Source: CALGYY01 sp963678485
GTDB lineage: Bacteria; Bacteroidota; Bacteroidia; Bacteroidales; CAIWKO01
Direction of reading: 5' to 3'
Length of the DNA: 64,000 nt
Assembly: GCA_963678485.1 (NCBI GenBank)
Contig: OY782882.1
Coordinates: 1,116,001 to 1,180,000, forward strand
Below, in pieces: positions 41,570-52,104 of the stretch (the first letter of the stretch is position 1; each line of letters opens with the position of its first letter). Below the pieces are notes generated by a model. The model was given only the letters and a program-made list of their open reading frames with translations. It did not search any database and had not been told where the DNA came from. The position numbers and the translations under genes are program-made.

Positions 41570-43231
41570 ATGGAATCAAATAAAACAAGCATTCCCACTA
41601 ATTTCGGAGCTCTTGGAACCTTGGTGGTCGTTTTCTTTTTTTGGGGATTTATTGCTGCCAGTAACGGTGTATTCATTCCGTTTTGCAAACACTACTTTCA
41701 TCTCGACCAATTTCAGTCGCAGCTTATAGATTTTGCCTTTTATCTGGCGTATTATATCGGTGCCTTACTATTGTTTGTTTTCAGTACACTTAGAGGAAAA
41801 GATGTAGTGGGTGCATGGGGCTACAAAAAGAGCATTGTGAATGGGCTCGCCTTTTCGGCCGTTGGCGCTGTAGTAATGATTATTGCTGTTAACGCGAATT
41901 CTTTTCCGGGTATGCTTGGAGGTCTGTTTGTTGTAGCACTTGGTTTTTCCTTACAACAAACAGCAGCTAATCCCTTTGCAATTTCATTGGGAGACCCCGC
42001 TACGGGCTCAAATCGCATCAATCTTGGTGGAAGTATCAATTCGTTCGGAACTTTTATTGGCCCCATCATACTTGCATTGGCTCTCTTTGGCGCCACTAAA
42101 GCCAGCGATGATCAAATCAATGCACTGGGCTTAGGCAAGGTATCCATATTGTATGGATTCGTTTGCGCCTTATTCATTATCGCCGCTGCAATATTTTTCT
42201 TTTCTAAAAAAGTCCCTGCAGGCCGTATTGAAGAAAAAACAGAAAAGGCCGGAAAAGCAGTGCTTTTGTTGTTGGTACTCACAGGACTGCTTGTACTTGC
42301 TTTTACACCTGTACTCAACAGCTATAAAATTATTCCTGCGGATGCCACTGAAAAAATTGCAATGGAATGGTACCGATTCCGTTGGTTGCTGCTCGCCGTT
42401 GGATCGGTAGTGGTTCTATTATTACTGGCCCTCCTCCTTGCCCGTAAAAATGGTAATGGCTGGGGTGCAATGAAATATCCACAATTAGTGTTAGGGATGA
42501 TCGCCATCTTTATCTATGTGGGTGTGGAAGTGGCTATTGGTAGTAATTTAGGTGAATTGCTCAAACAACCGCAATTTGGGGGCTACGATTCCAGTGAAGT
42601 CTCTCCTTTTATATCAATGTTTTGGGGAAGTTTAATGGTCGGCCGCTGGGCTGGGGCTATTAATGTTTTCAAACCAGGAAAAAAACTGAAATATTTGTTA
42701 TTACTGTTGGTTCCACTAGTCGCTTGGGGTGTGGTTATCGGAATTAATATGATTGCGCAAAACGATATGTCGCCACTTTATTACTATTTCCTCTGCGTGT
42801 TGGTACTCGTGGCTGCATTTTATGTCACTATGGATCGCCCTGCCATCACACTGATGGTGTTCGCTGCACTGGGAATTACCGCCCTGCTTATCGGACTTTT
42901 TTCTACAGGACCGGTAGCAATCTACGCTTTCCTCAGTGGTGGCCTCTTCTGTAGCGTCATGTGGCCCTGTATCTTCTCGCTTTCATTGGCCGGACTAGGA
43001 AAATATACCACTCAAGGTTCAGCATTTTTGGTAATGATGATTCTTGGAGGTGCCGTTATTCCTCCCATTCAGGGAAAACTTGCAGATTTTCTTCAAAGCG
43101 GGTCTTCTGTGGTTGGCTTTGGAATTCACTCATCATACTGGGTAGGTGTGGTTTGCTTCGCTTATCTGGGACTTTTCGCACTTGTTGTAAAAATGCTGTT
43201 GAAAAAACAAGGCATCAATTACGACAAATAG
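41570..43231 (+). CDS. FHS-type MFS sugar permease (FucP/GluP/NagP-like)
   Basis: A 553-residue major facilitator of the fucose:H+ symporter type, predicted to have 12 or more transmembrane segments. Family-typical stretches are the N-terminal FFFWGFIAASNGVFIPFCK (about residue 22) and LQQTAANPFAISLGDP (about 127), and a C-terminal GGAVIPPIQGKLAD (about 501). It is longer than the usual ~430 residues because of extra hydrophobic loops in the middle (about 225-310). Sugar specificity cannot be decided. No sugar catabolic genes are adjacent. Confidence 0.88.
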   Translation: MESNKTSIPTNFGALGTLVVVFFFWGFIAASNGVFIPFCKHYFHLDQFQSQLIDFAFYLAYYIGALLLFVFSTLRGKDVVGAWGYKKSIVNGLAFSAVGAVVMIIAVNANSFPGMLGGLFVVALGFSLQQTAANPFAISLGDPATGSNRINLGGSINSFGTFIGPIILALALFGATKASDDQINALGLGKVSILYGFVCALFIIAAAIFFFSKKVPAGRIEEKTEKAGKAVLLLLVLTGLLVLAFTPVLNSYKIIPADATEKIAMEWYRFRWLLLAVGSVVVLLLLALLLARKNGNGWGAMKYPQLVLGMIAIFIYVGVEVAIGSNLGELLKQPQFGGYDSSEVSPFISMFWGSLMVGRWAGAINVFKPGKKLKYLLLLLVPLVAWGVVIGINMIAQNDMSPLYYYFLCVLVLVAAFYVTMDRPAITLMVFAALGITALLIGLFSTGPVAIYAFLSGGLFCSVMWPCIFSLSLAGLGKYTTQGSAFLVMMILGGAVIPPIQGKLADFLQSGSSVVGFGIHSSYWVGVVCFAYLGLFALVVKMLLKKQGINYDK

Positions 43232-43427
43232 ATAATCGGCTTTTGAGTGTTTATTAGTTCACAGGAAGCAGGCTTTAAGAAACCCATAAAAAAACAAATC
43301 GGGTCACGATTCTTTTGGCTATAATCCTATATAGTTTTCACATTCAACAACAAAGGATCGTCAGCGCTCCATAAAAAAATGTGAATAACTCCGCCCTCAA
43401 TACGACATACAACCGATAATAATTGAT

Positions 43428-43435
43428 TAATTTTG
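43428..43435 (+). promoter_or_regulatory. -7 box upstream of the BatA-like gene
   Basis: TAATTTTG matches TAnnTTTG, 23 bp before the start codon. Confidence 0.45.
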
Positions 43436-43458
43436 TCAGTTAATTGTCGAGGTAACTA

Positions 43459-45504
43459 ATGCAATTTGTTCACCCATATTTTCTCACAGGCCTTACTGCC
43501 ATTGCGATTCCTGTAATTATTCATTTGTTTAATTTCAGGAAGTATAAGCGTGTATTATTTACTAATGTCAGCTTTATCAAAGACATACAGCTGCAAACGC
43601 GTAAGCAATCGCGACTGAAGCACCTTATCATCCTTGCACTGCGAATACTAGCCATTATTGCGCTGGTGACCGCCTTCGCCCAACCCTTTATTCCTCTTAC
43701 CGAACAGACCAAAACCAGCGAAGCCGGTAACGCACTGAGCATATATCTCGACAACTCCTTTAGCATGGAAGCCCAATCAGGCTTCGGGCCGCTGATTGAA
43801 GAAGGAAGAAAAAAAGCCTCAGAGATTGCTGCAGCATATAAGGCTTCCGATAAGTATCAATTGCTCACCAACGATTTTGAAGGGCTGCACCAACGTTTGG
43901 TCACCCGGGAAGAATTTCTTCAAATGCTTGAGCGCGTTAACGTTTCTGCATCCGTTCGTAAAACCTCTGAAATTATTACACGCCAGAAAGACCTGCTGGC
44001 GAGCCTTCCGGCAAAAAACAAAAGCATCTATCTGATAAGCGATTTTCAAAAAAGCAGTACTGATCTGGCTTCCCTTGAATATGATTCGTCAATTCAAATA
44101 GTCCTTGTTCCGCTCAAAGCAAATCCATCACCTAATATCACCATCGATAGCTGCTGGTTCACCTCTCCTGTCCATCAGGCAGGAAAAACAGTCACGCTTA
44201 AAGTCAGAGTGAACAACGTTTCCGATCAACAATATGAGAAAGTTCCGTTGAAGCTGTTAATCAACAGTAATCAAAAAGCTGTGACCACCTTCGATCTACC
44301 TCCTTTTAGTTCTCAGGAATTGACGCTGGCCTACAACGACATGGAAGCGGGGATACGTTACGGGCGACTCGAAATTGCCGATAATCCTATCATTTACGAT
44401 GATGCCTTTTTCTTTGCTTATAATGTTACTGCGAACATTCCTGTTCTGGTAATCGACAACGGCATCCCCAATGTCTTCCTTGCCTCACTAATGAAGAATG
44501 ACTCTTCATTTCGGTATCAGCGTCAGTCAGAACAAAATCTGGATTACGCATCCTTCAGCAATTTCGATTTAATTATTCTTGATGCGGTTCCTTCTATTTC
44601 TTCAGGACTGGCGCAGGAATTAAATCGCTTTGTATCAAAAGGCGGAAGCCTTCTTATTGCGCCCTCCTTGTCGATGGATGTCGACAGTTACAATTCTTTT
44701 CTGGGACAAATGGGTGTTTCGCCCTATGGACCGTTAAAAAAGATGAAGCAAAAAGTGACTACATTGGCATTACAGCATCCATTGTTTCAAGATGTATTTG
44801 ATGCAATCCCTGAAAAAATGGATTTGCCTGTAGTTTTTTCTGCATTCGAAATGAATGGAACAAGCCGCACGAACAGAGATGTGCTAATCAGCATGCAGAG
44901 CAATGCACCCTTCCTCATTACCCAAGCTTCAGGTCAGGGAAAAGTTTATATGCTGGCATCGCCGCTGGATCTGGCTGCAAGCAATTTCCCACAGCATGCG
45001 CTCTTTGTTCCGGTAATTTATAAAATTGCTCTATTGAGCAAACCGGATGTCAGGCTGTATTACGCTGTAGGACTTGACGAACGTATTGCTTATAACAAAG
45101 CCGCCAATGGTGACGATCAGGTAATAAAAATCAAACAACGCGATGCTTCGTTTGAGTTCATCCCTGGACAATCCAGCGATGCTGCATCCTCCGGACTTAT
45201 GGTGCAAGACCAAATTAAAGAAGCGGGACTTTATCAGATTATTGATGGTGATTCGGTGACGGCTGGATTGGCCTTTAATTACCAACGGTCTGAATCGGAC
45301 GTAAGTGCCTACACTCCAGCAGAACTCAAAGAAATGAGTGCGAAAGCCGGATTAAAAAATATCAGCGTACTGGAAACCAGCACAAAAAACCTAACTGAAG
45401 CCATACAGGAATTACATGCAGGCATTCGCCTGTGGAAACTCTTTATTATCTTCGCCCTTGTTTTTTTAGCGGCTGAGATACTCATTTTAAGATTCTGGAA
45501 ATAG
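43459..45504 (+). CDS. BatA-domain/VWA membrane protein
   Basis: A 681-residue protein. The N-terminus is the aerotolerance-regulator (BatA) domain: FVHPYFLTGLTAIAIPVIIHLFNFRKYKRV, with two membrane segments in the first 80 residues. A von Willebrand factor A-like domain follows with a DxSxS metal site (LDNSFSM, about residue 97). A final hydrophobic helix lies at about 655-675. Such proteins anchor VWA domains to the inner membrane; their function is poorly defined. The stop lies 2 bp before the topoisomerase start, so the two are probably co-translated, a pairing with no obvious functional reason. Confidence 0.85.
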   Translation: MQFVHPYFLTGLTAIAIPVIIHLFNFRKYKRVLFTNVSFIKDIQLQTRKQSRLKHLIILALRILAIIALVTAFAQPFIPLTEQTKTSEAGNALSIYLDNSFSMEAQSGFGPLIEEGRKKASEIAAAYKASDKYQLLTNDFEGLHQRLVTREEFLQMLERVNVSASVRKTSEIITRQKDLLASLPAKNKSIYLISDFQKSSTDLASLEYDSSIQIVLVPLKANPSPNITIDSCWFTSPVHQAGKTVTLKVRVNNVSDQQYEKVPLKLLINSNQKAVTTFDLPPFSSQELTLAYNDMEAGIRYGRLEIADNPIIYDDAFFFAYNVTANIPVLVIDNGIPNVFLASLMKNDSSFRYQRQSEQNLDYASFSNFDLIILDAVPSISSGLAQELNRFVSKGGSLLIAPSLSMDVDSYNSFLGQMGVSPYGPLKKMKQKVTTLALQHPLFQDVFDAIPEKMDLPVVFSAFEMNGTSRTNRDVLISMQSNAPFLITQASGQGKVYMLASPLDLAASNFPQHALFVPVIYKIALLSKPDVRLYYAVGLDERIAYNKAANGDDQVIKIKQRDASFEFIPGQSSDAASSGLMVQDQIKEAGLYQIIDGDSVTAGLAFNYQRSESDVSAYTPAELKEMSAKAGLKNISVLETSTKNLTEAIQELHAGIRLWKLFIIFALVFLAAEILILRFWK

Positions 45505-45506
45505 TC

Positions 45507-48347
45507 ATGGAAAAGAAATCGAAATCGACACGCAGCAAAAAAAGTGAAGCAAAGCAAGACCCCATCGTTGATCCTGAAAATGGCGATAATCAGGACAAAT
45601 CGAATGAATTGGAACTGAACGGTCAGGATGGATTCAATTTACCGAAATCCATTAATCTCTCTGGTATGTACCAGAACTGGTTTTTGGATTATGCTTCATA
45701 CACAATTCTCGAACGTGCAGTGCCTCATATGAACGACGGCTTGAAACCTGTACAGCGCCGATTGATGCACTCGATGAAAGACCTTGATGATGGCCGTTTC
45801 AATAAGGTGGCAAATATCATTGGTCACACCATGAAATATCACCCTCACGGTGATGGTAGTATTGGTGGGGCATTGGTGCAGATGGGTCAGAAAGATTTAC
45901 TTGTTGAAACACAGGGAAACTGGGGAAATATTCTCACCGGCGATTCAGCTGCAGCACCACGTTACATCGAAGCACGCCTATCCAAATTTGCACTCGAAGT
46001 ATTATTCAATCCCAAAACTACCATTTGGCAGGCATCGTACGATGGAAGAAATCGTGAACCGGTAACATTACCTGCAAAATTCCCGATACTACTTGCACAG
46101 GGTGGTGAAGGAATCGCAGTGGGTTTAACCTCCAAGATGCTTCCGCATAATTTTGTTGAAATTATTGATGCTTCCATTGATTATCTTAAAGGCAAAGAAA
46201 CAGAACTGTATCCCGATTTCCCAACCGGTGGTATGGCCGACGTTTCCAAATATAATGACGGCAGCCGTGGATCGCGTGTGCGCGTGAGAGCTAAGATTAC
46301 AGCGGTTGATAAAAAAAGTCTTGTCATTACAGAAATTCCTTTTGGAGTAACCACCAGCTCACTCATCGACTCCATCATCACAGCCAACGATCGCGGAAAG
46401 ATACGTGTCAAAAAAATCGAAGATAATACAGCCGAAGCCGTGGAAATCAATATCCACCTGCAACCCGGAGTATCTCCCGATCAGACGATAGATGCACTCT
46501 ATGCATTCACTTTTTGCGAGGTTACAATTTCACCAGTGTGCTGCGTGGTTGAAGATCAAAAACCAAAGTTCATTTCTGTTAAAGAAATTTTGGCATTCTC
46601 CACCGAATCAACGCGCAATCTGTTGAAACTGGAACTTGAGATTCAAAAAGCTGAATCGATGGAACACCTGCATTTCTGCAGCCTTGAGAAGTTGTTCATC
46701 GAAAAGGAAATTTACGAGACCATCAAGAAATGTAAGACCGACGAAGATATTGATACTACCATTGAGAAAGGATTTAAACCTTACTTAAAACAACTGATAC
46801 GTCCTATTACTCCTGAAGATATAAAACGCTTACGCAAAATCCCCATTGAGCGCATCTCAAAATTCAACAGCAACAAGGCCGACGAGGTGATGCAATCCAT
46901 CGAAGATGATATCAAGCAGATCAATCACGACCTCAAACATATTACAGAATTCACAATAGAATATTTTAAAAGGATTCGTAAAAAATTTGGCGCAGGAAAA
47001 GAACGTCGTACTGAACTCAAGAACTTTGATGTGATTCAGGCAACGATGGTGGCTGCTGCCAATCAAAAACTCTACGTGAATCGTGAGGAAGGTTTTATAG
47101 GAACAGGACTGAAAAAAGATGAATTCGTTTGCGATTGCTCAGATATTGATGATATCATTGCATTCCGCGACGATGGCTCTGTTGTCGTTAGTAAGGTAAG
47201 TGATAAATTCTTTGTTGGGAAAGGCATCATCCATGTGGATGTGTTCCGCAAGAATGACGAACGAACCATTTACAATATGGTCTATCGCGATGGCCGACTG
47301 GGAGCTACCATGATCAAGCGCTTTGCAATGCTAGGGGTTACACGCGACAAAGTTTATGATCTCACCAAAGGAACCAAAGACTCTAAAGTTCTTTATTTTA
47401 CTGTAAATCCCAACGGAGAAGCGGAAACCATCACCATTCATCTTCGCCCAAAAGCGCGATTGAGAACACTCACCTTTGACTTCGATTTCAGCGCTCTTGC
47501 GATAAAAGGACGTAGCTCCATCGGTAACATTCTTTCACGTAATGAAGTCAGAAAAATCGTATTAAAAGACTCCGGCGTTTCAACCCTTGGTGCGCGCGAT
47601 ATTTGGTTCGACGAATCCGTATTGCGTCTTAACGCTGAGGGCCGTGGTGTTCATTTGGGCGCTTTCGCTGAAGAGGAAAAAATCCTTGCCATCTACAAAT
47701 CGGGACACTACAAACTTTATAATTTTGATCTGACCAACCATTTTGATGATGATATTCTTGTCATTGAAAAATTGCGCGCCGAAAAAGTATTCAACGCTGT
47801 ATACTACGATGCTGAAGCCGGGTTCCATTTCGTGAAGCGTTTTCAGATTGAACTCACCGATAAAAAGGTGTGCTTTATCAGCGAAAGCGAAGGCTCCGAA
47901 TTGACCTTCTTAAGCGGTGACCGCCATCCCAGAATTGAAGTACTCTATAATTCGAAAAACGCTAAAGCCCGCACTCAGGAAGAAATACAGCTGGATGAGT
48001 TTATTGGTGTGAAAGGTGTGAAAGCAAAAGGAAAACGACTGGCAACATTACCGGTGAAAAAGATTAATCCGCTCGAACCCCTTATTATTGAAGGCGAAGA
48101 ACCGGAAGTTGTCGAACCAGTGGAAGAAGTTTCTTCAGCGACGAATGATATTCCAGAAGAAGAGAATCATCCTGATGAAGCTCCTGAGAATTTCGATGAA
48201 GTGCCCGAAACACTCATTCCTGAAGAGGAGTTTGAAATTAAACCACTTCCTCCTAAAGAACCGAAAATCAAAAAACCCTCCACACCGAAAGACAAGAAAA
48301 AGGGCGGCAAGAATGACGGAGCACAACAAATTGAATTGGAATTTTAA
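45507..48347 (+). CDS. parC: DNA topoisomerase IV subunit A (ParC-type)
   Basis: A 946-residue type IIA topoisomerase A subunit. The breakage-reunion domain has VQRRLMHSM (about residue 80), HPHGDGSIGGALV (about 112) and the catalytic tyrosine in AAPRYIEARL (about 152). The C-terminal DNA-wrapping region lacks a recognisable GyrA box, which favours ParC over GyrA. A charged Pro/Glu/Lys-rich tail of ~80 residues ends the protein. ParC with ParE decatenates replicated chromosomes. The parE gene is not in this window, whereas many Bacteroidota have the pair adjacent. Confidence 0.9.
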   Translation: MEKKSKSTRSKKSEAKQDPIVDPENGDNQDKSNELELNGQDGFNLPKSINLSGMYQNWFLDYASYTILERAVPHMNDGLKPVQRRLMHSMKDLDDGRFNKVANIIGHTMKYHPHGDGSIGGALVQMGQKDLLVETQGNWGNILTGDSAAAPRYIEARLSKFALEVLFNPKTTIWQASYDGRNREPVTLPAKFPILLAQGGEGIAVGLTSKMLPHNFVEIIDASIDYLKGKETELYPDFPTGGMADVSKYNDGSRGSRVRVRAKITAVDKKSLVITEIPFGVTTSSLIDSIITANDRGKIRVKKIEDNTAEAVEINIHLQPGVSPDQTIDALYAFTFCEVTISPVCCVVEDQKPKFISVKEILAFSTESTRNLLKLELEIQKAESMEHLHFCSLEKLFIEKEIYETIKKCKTDEDIDTTIEKGFKPYLKQLIRPITPEDIKRLRKIPIERISKFNSNKADEVMQSIEDDIKQINHDLKHITEFTIEYFKRIRKKFGAGKERRTELKNFDVIQATMVAAANQKLYVNREEGFIGTGLKKDEFVCDCSDIDDIIAFRDDGSVVVSKVSDKFFVGKGIIHVDVFRKNDERTIYNMVYRDGRLGATMIKRFAMLGVTRDKVYDLTKGTKDSKVLYFTVNPNGEAETITIHLRPKARLRTLTFDFDFSALAIKGRSSIGNILSRNEVRKIVLKDSGVSTLGARDIWFDESVLRLNAEGRGVHLGAFAEEEKILAIYKSGHYKLYNFDLTNHFDDDILVIEKLRAEKVFNAVYYDAEAGFHFVKRFQIELTDKKVCFISESEGSELTFLSGDRHPRIEVLYNSKNAKARTQEEIQLDEFIGVKGVKAKGKRLATLPVKKINPLEPLIIEGEEPEVVEPVEEVSSATNDIPEEENHPDEAPENFDEVPETLIPEEEFEIKPLPPKEPKIKKPSTPKDKKKGGKNDGAQQIELEF

Positions 48348-48413
48348 TTTATAAAACGCCTTCGTATTAAACAGAAATATTAAGGAGAATTTAGAAATTA
48401 ATTATTTACACAT

Positions 48414-49631
48414 ATGATTGATGATAAGATAATTGACATTAGCCCCGATGTAAAATGGATTGGCGTATTAGATCCGGATATCAGGACCTTTGATGTGGTG
48501 ATGGAAACAAAATACGGCACCACTTACAATTCCTATTTTATCAATGCTGAGAAAAAGACGATTGTTGAGGCTACCAAAGAAAAATTCTGGGACGTATATT
48601 TAGCCAAACTTATGCGGGTGACCGATCCTGCTGAGATCGAATTCATTATTGTTAACCATACAGAGCCCGACCACGTAGGGAATGTCATTAACTTGCTGAA
48701 AATTGCCCCAAATGCAACTGTTGTTGGTAGTGGCAATGCAATCCGATATCTGAGCGACATCATGAATATTGAGTTCAGACATCAGATCATGAAAGATGGA
48801 GACATCCTTGATCTTGGAAACAAAAAAATTCAGTTTATTGCAGCACCTAACCTTCATTGGCCGGATAGTGCTTATACTTATTTGGTGGAAGATCAGATAT
48901 TATTTACCTGCGATTCATTTGGGGCTCATTACTGCCATCCCGAAATGATCGATCAAAAAGTAGGTAATTATGATGATGCCTTTAAATATTATTTCGATGT
49001 AATCCTCAAACCTTTCAGTCGCTTCATGTTGAAAGCCATTGAAAAGATCCGTCCACTGAAAATACGCGCTATTTGTAACGGTCATGGACCATTGCTCACT
49101 AATGATTGGAAACGTTATGTTGACCTAAGTGAGCAGTACTCCCGCGAATACCTTAAGCTTCCCGCAAAGGAACGTGCACTGGTTGCATATGTCTCTGCAT
49201 ATGGAAAAACTGGAATGCTAGCCGAGGCCATTGGTCGCGGTTTATCGAAAGCAGGCGTAGAAGCCGATGTGTGCGATATTGAAAAAATGCCGGCTGCTGA
49301 ACTCGGAGATAAACTCACTGCTGCATCTGCCGTCGTTGTTGGATCTCCAACAGTTAACCAAAATTTTTTACCGCCCGTTTATACATTATTTGCCTTGTGC
49401 AGCCCCTTGCGTGATAAAGGTAAAGCCGCTGGATGCTTTGGATCCTACGGCTGGAGCGGTGAAGCATCAAAGCAAATGGAAAGCTGTCTGGCCCAACTAA
49501 AATTTCAATTTATACCCGAAGGTCCCTTCGTGAAATTCACACCATCAAATGATGATATAAAGAAAGCAGAAGAATGGGGACTGGCATTTGGGAAAAAAAT
49601 GCTTGAAATTGCCTTTGTTGCCAATAAATAA
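48414..49631 (+). CDS. Flavodiiron protein (FprA family A-type flavoprotein)
   Basis: A 405-residue two-domain protein. The N-terminal metallo-beta-lactamase-like domain keeps the di-iron ligands (NHTEPDHVGN at about residue 80, the LHWPD histidine at about 146, CDSFGAHY at about 165, CNGHGP at about 226). The C-terminal flavodoxin domain has an FMN-binding YVSAYGKTGMLAEAI loop (about residue 262). The family reduces O2 to water or NO to N2O using electrons from rubredoxin; which is preferred here is not visible. It may use the rubredoxin fusion at 6.5 kb. An AAGGAG stretch lies about 30 bp upstream of the ATG. Confidence 0.94.
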   Translation: MIDDKIIDISPDVKWIGVLDPDIRTFDVVMETKYGTTYNSYFINAEKKTIVEATKEKFWDVYLAKLMRVTDPAEIEFIIVNHTEPDHVGNVINLLKIAPNATVVGSGNAIRYLSDIMNIEFRHQIMKDGDILDLGNKKIQFIAAPNLHWPDSAYTYLVEDQILFTCDSFGAHYCHPEMIDQKVGNYDDAFKYYFDVILKPFSRFMLKAIEKIRPLKIRAICNGHGPLLTNDWKRYVDLSEQYSREYLKLPAKERALVAYVSAYGKTGMLAEAIGRGLSKAGVEADVCDIEKMPAAELGDKLTAASAVVVGSPTVNQNFLPPVYTLFALCSPLRDKGKAAGCFGSYGWSGEASKQMESCLAQLKFQFIPEGPFVKFTPSNDDIKKAEEWGLAFGKKMLEIAFVANK

Positions 49632-49675
49632 GAAAGAACAACGTTTCTTCCCTTTTACACTGTTTGAATGAACCC

Positions 49676-50518
49676 ATGCATACTCTCTTGAAAAAAACAC
49701 TACTTACTTCTGGTCTACTGCTGCTGATTTTGTTGATTACGCAGGCATGCAGCGCTGAAAAGCGTCTTGCCCGCAAGCTCACTCAAACCAACGATAGTAT
49801 ACGTATTTGTCTAATCGACCCTATGTGGTTATTAAAAGAGAACCTTAAAACATGGGAGATTCCCGGATATGATACGCTTTCCCCGGCCATGCAGGACTCC
49901 ATGAAAATGGCAAGCAGTAAGTACCTCAAACTGGTAAATGATTCTATGTTTGTAGTCTCCTATACGGTGACCCTCCGCACAGAACTTGCTAAATTTGGCT
50001 TACGTGTATTTCCGCAAGACAGTATGGACGCTTTCCTTGCTGATGGCGGCATTGGTTATATTTTTAATGTCGCGCAAATGTCATTGGAAGAATACTACGA
50101 ACTGTTCAAAAAAACGTTGGGCTTAGACACATCTTACTATCGCTGGGAGATTTGGTGTAATGCTATGGCAATGAATGTTTGGTTCGAAGCCACACCAATG
50201 AACGCAAGTGATAACAAAATGAAAATTCTATTTGGTAATATGTTCGTTCGCGATAATGTAAAAGGCAAATTCGTTGGAGATTTCATGAATGGCGATATTA
50301 ATTATGTTTATAATGTCGATACCATTGATGTTAATTCTGCATATCGTCTTGCACGTAGATTGGCGAAAACACACGCTGGTTTTATTTTCGATTATGTGAT
50401 GAATGATCGAATTGCCAAAAAGACCGGCATACCAAGCACTAAAGAGAATTATCTTCATTACGACGTTGAAAAAAGGAAATTTGTAAAGGCCGGTGAATCA
50501 CGCTTTACTGAGATGTAA
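49676..50518 (+). CDS. Lipoprotein of unknown function
   Basis: I do not recognise this ~280-residue protein. The ATG at 49676 is preferred over an in-frame TTG at 49664 because it starts a clean type II signal peptide (HTLLKKTLLTSGLLLLILL, lipobox ITQAC). The mature part is soluble, with a conserved-looking aromatic-rich region (YYRWEIWCNAMAMNVWFE, about residue 165) and no transmembrane helices. It follows the flavodiiron gene by 44 bp in the same direction and may share its transcript. Likely anchored in the inner or outer membrane. Confidence 0.8.
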   Translation: MHTLLKKTLLTSGLLLLILLITQACSAEKRLARKLTQTNDSIRICLIDPMWLLKENLKTWEIPGYDTLSPAMQDSMKMASSKYLKLVNDSMFVVSYTVTLRTELAKFGLRVFPQDSMDAFLADGGIGYIFNVAQMSLEEYYELFKKTLGLDTSYYRWEIWCNAMAMNVWFEATPMNASDNKMKILFGNMFVRDNVKGKFVGDFMNGDINYVYNVDTIDVNSAYRLARRLAKTHAGFIFDYVMNDRIAKKTGIPSTKENYLHYDVEKRKFVKAGESRFTEM

Positions 50519-50634
50519 TCCTGCAACTGTCTGAATTTCCGAGGGTCTTATCCCACCATATATTTCTCCTTTAAAATTTCTTCATAAGCACGAAAATGTG
50601 TATTATTGCAGATAGCATAATATATATCAAAAAC

Positions 50635-52083
50635 ATGAGCATAGAAACCTTATCCCCCGGAAAAGTTTGGCAATTTTTTGCCGAAGTGTGCAACATTCCA
50701 CACCCTTCGAAGAAAGAGGCGCGGATGATCGAATACTTGTTGGAGTTCGGCAGAAGCCGTAACCTGGAAACCCTCAAAGACGAAGCTGGCAATGTACTGA
50801 TACGTAAGGCAGCCACTGCTGGAATGGAAAGCAAACCCTGGGTGTGCCTGCAAAGTCACTTGGATATGGTATGCGAAAAAAATAATGATACAGCGCACGA
50901 CTTCGATAAAGATCCTATAAAGGCCTACATTGATGGCGAATGGGTAAAAGCTCAGGGAACAACTCTTGGTGCTGACGATGGTATAGGCATGGCAGCCCAG
51001 CTGGCACTCTTAGATTCAAAAGATTTGTCACATGGACCCATCGAATGTCTCTTTACCGTTGATGAAGAAACCGGGCTCACTGGTGCTTTTGCACTTAAAC
51101 CGGGCTTTCTCAAAAGCTCTGTACTGCTAAATCTCGACAGTGAAGACGAAGGCGAAATTTTCATCGGATGCGCCGGTGGACGCGACACTCAGGCCTTCTT
51201 CTCTTTTCATAAAGAAGCCATTGAAGAAAAAACTACTCCATTCAAATTAACGATCAGCGGCCTCAAAGGCGGACATTCAGGCGATGATATCAACAAAGGT
51301 CTGGGCAACGCAAATAAAATATTGAATCGCTTCTTATGGAATGGTGAACGCATGTTCGGTCTCAGACTAGCCTTTATTGACGGCGGTAACCTGCGTAATG
51401 CCATTGCACGTGAGGCCTACGCAACCTTCACTATCGGCGATAAGCATAAAGACAACTTTATAGCATTTGTACATCAGCTTTGCGAAGATATAAAAACAGA
51501 ATTAGCTACTAACGAACCAGGACTGAACATTCGCCTTGAAGAAACCTCAGTGCCTGAATACCGAATCGATGCTGTATGTCAGCAAAATCTGCTGAATGCA
51601 TTATATGCATGTCCGCATGGAGTGATTGCCATGTCAGCTGATATTCCCGGATTAGTCGAAACCTCAACAAATCTGGCTTCCATTAAAATGGATGACAAAC
51701 AAATTATTGTTGCAACAAGTCAGCGCAGTTCTATTGAGTCATCAAAAACGGACATTGTTGATATGATGGACGCTGTGTTCCTTCCTCTGGGTGCATCTAC
51801 AACACACAACGATGGCTACCCCGGTTGGAAACCCAATGTAAATTCTCCGATTTTGCAGGTGGCAATGACTTCTTATAAAAATCTATTCAATAAAGAACCC
51901 CGCTATCTGGCAATTCACGCAGGACTTGAGTGTGGATTGATTGGTGAAAAATATCCGGGTATGGATATGATCTCTTTTGGCCCCACTCTCCGCGGTGTAC
52001 ATTCGCCTGCTGAACGTTTAGAGATTGCCAGTGTTCAGAAATTCTGGGACTTCCTGTTAGAAATTTTAAAGAATGTAAAGTAA
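50635..52083 (+). CDS. pepD: Aminoacyl-histidine dipeptidase (PepD, M20 family)
   Basis: About 482 residues with the M20 di-zinc ligands: SHLDMVCEKN (about residue 76), GADDGIGMA (about 114), DEETGLTGA (Glu general base and ligand, about 142), LDSEDEGE (about 168) and HSPAERLE near the C-terminus (about 456). Hydrolyses Xaa-His dipeptides such as carnosine; cytoplasmic, with no signal. The ATG at 50635 is chosen over 50596 because the protein then begins at the conserved LSPGKVWQFF region. Confidence 0.94.
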   Translation: MSIETLSPGKVWQFFAEVCNIPHPSKKEARMIEYLLEFGRSRNLETLKDEAGNVLIRKAATAGMESKPWVCLQSHLDMVCEKNNDTAHDFDKDPIKAYIDGEWVKAQGTTLGADDGIGMAAQLALLDSKDLSHGPIECLFTVDEETGLTGAFALKPGFLKSSVLLNLDSEDEGEIFIGCAGGRDTQAFFSFHKEAIEEKTTPFKLTISGLKGGHSGDDINKGLGNANKILNRFLWNGERMFGLRLAFIDGGNLRNAIAREAYATFTIGDKHKDNFIAFVHQLCEDIKTELATNEPGLNIRLEETSVPEYRIDAVCQQNLLNALYACPHGVIAMSADIPGLVETSTNLASIKMDDKQIIVATSQRSSIESSKTDIVDMMDAVFLPLGASTTHNDGYPGWKPNVNSPILQVAMTSYKNLFNKEPRYLAIHAGLECGLIGEKYPGMDMISFGPTLRGVHSPAERLEIASVQKFWDFLLEILKNVK

Positions 52084-52104
52084 GCTACGCATCTTCAAAA
52101 CCAT

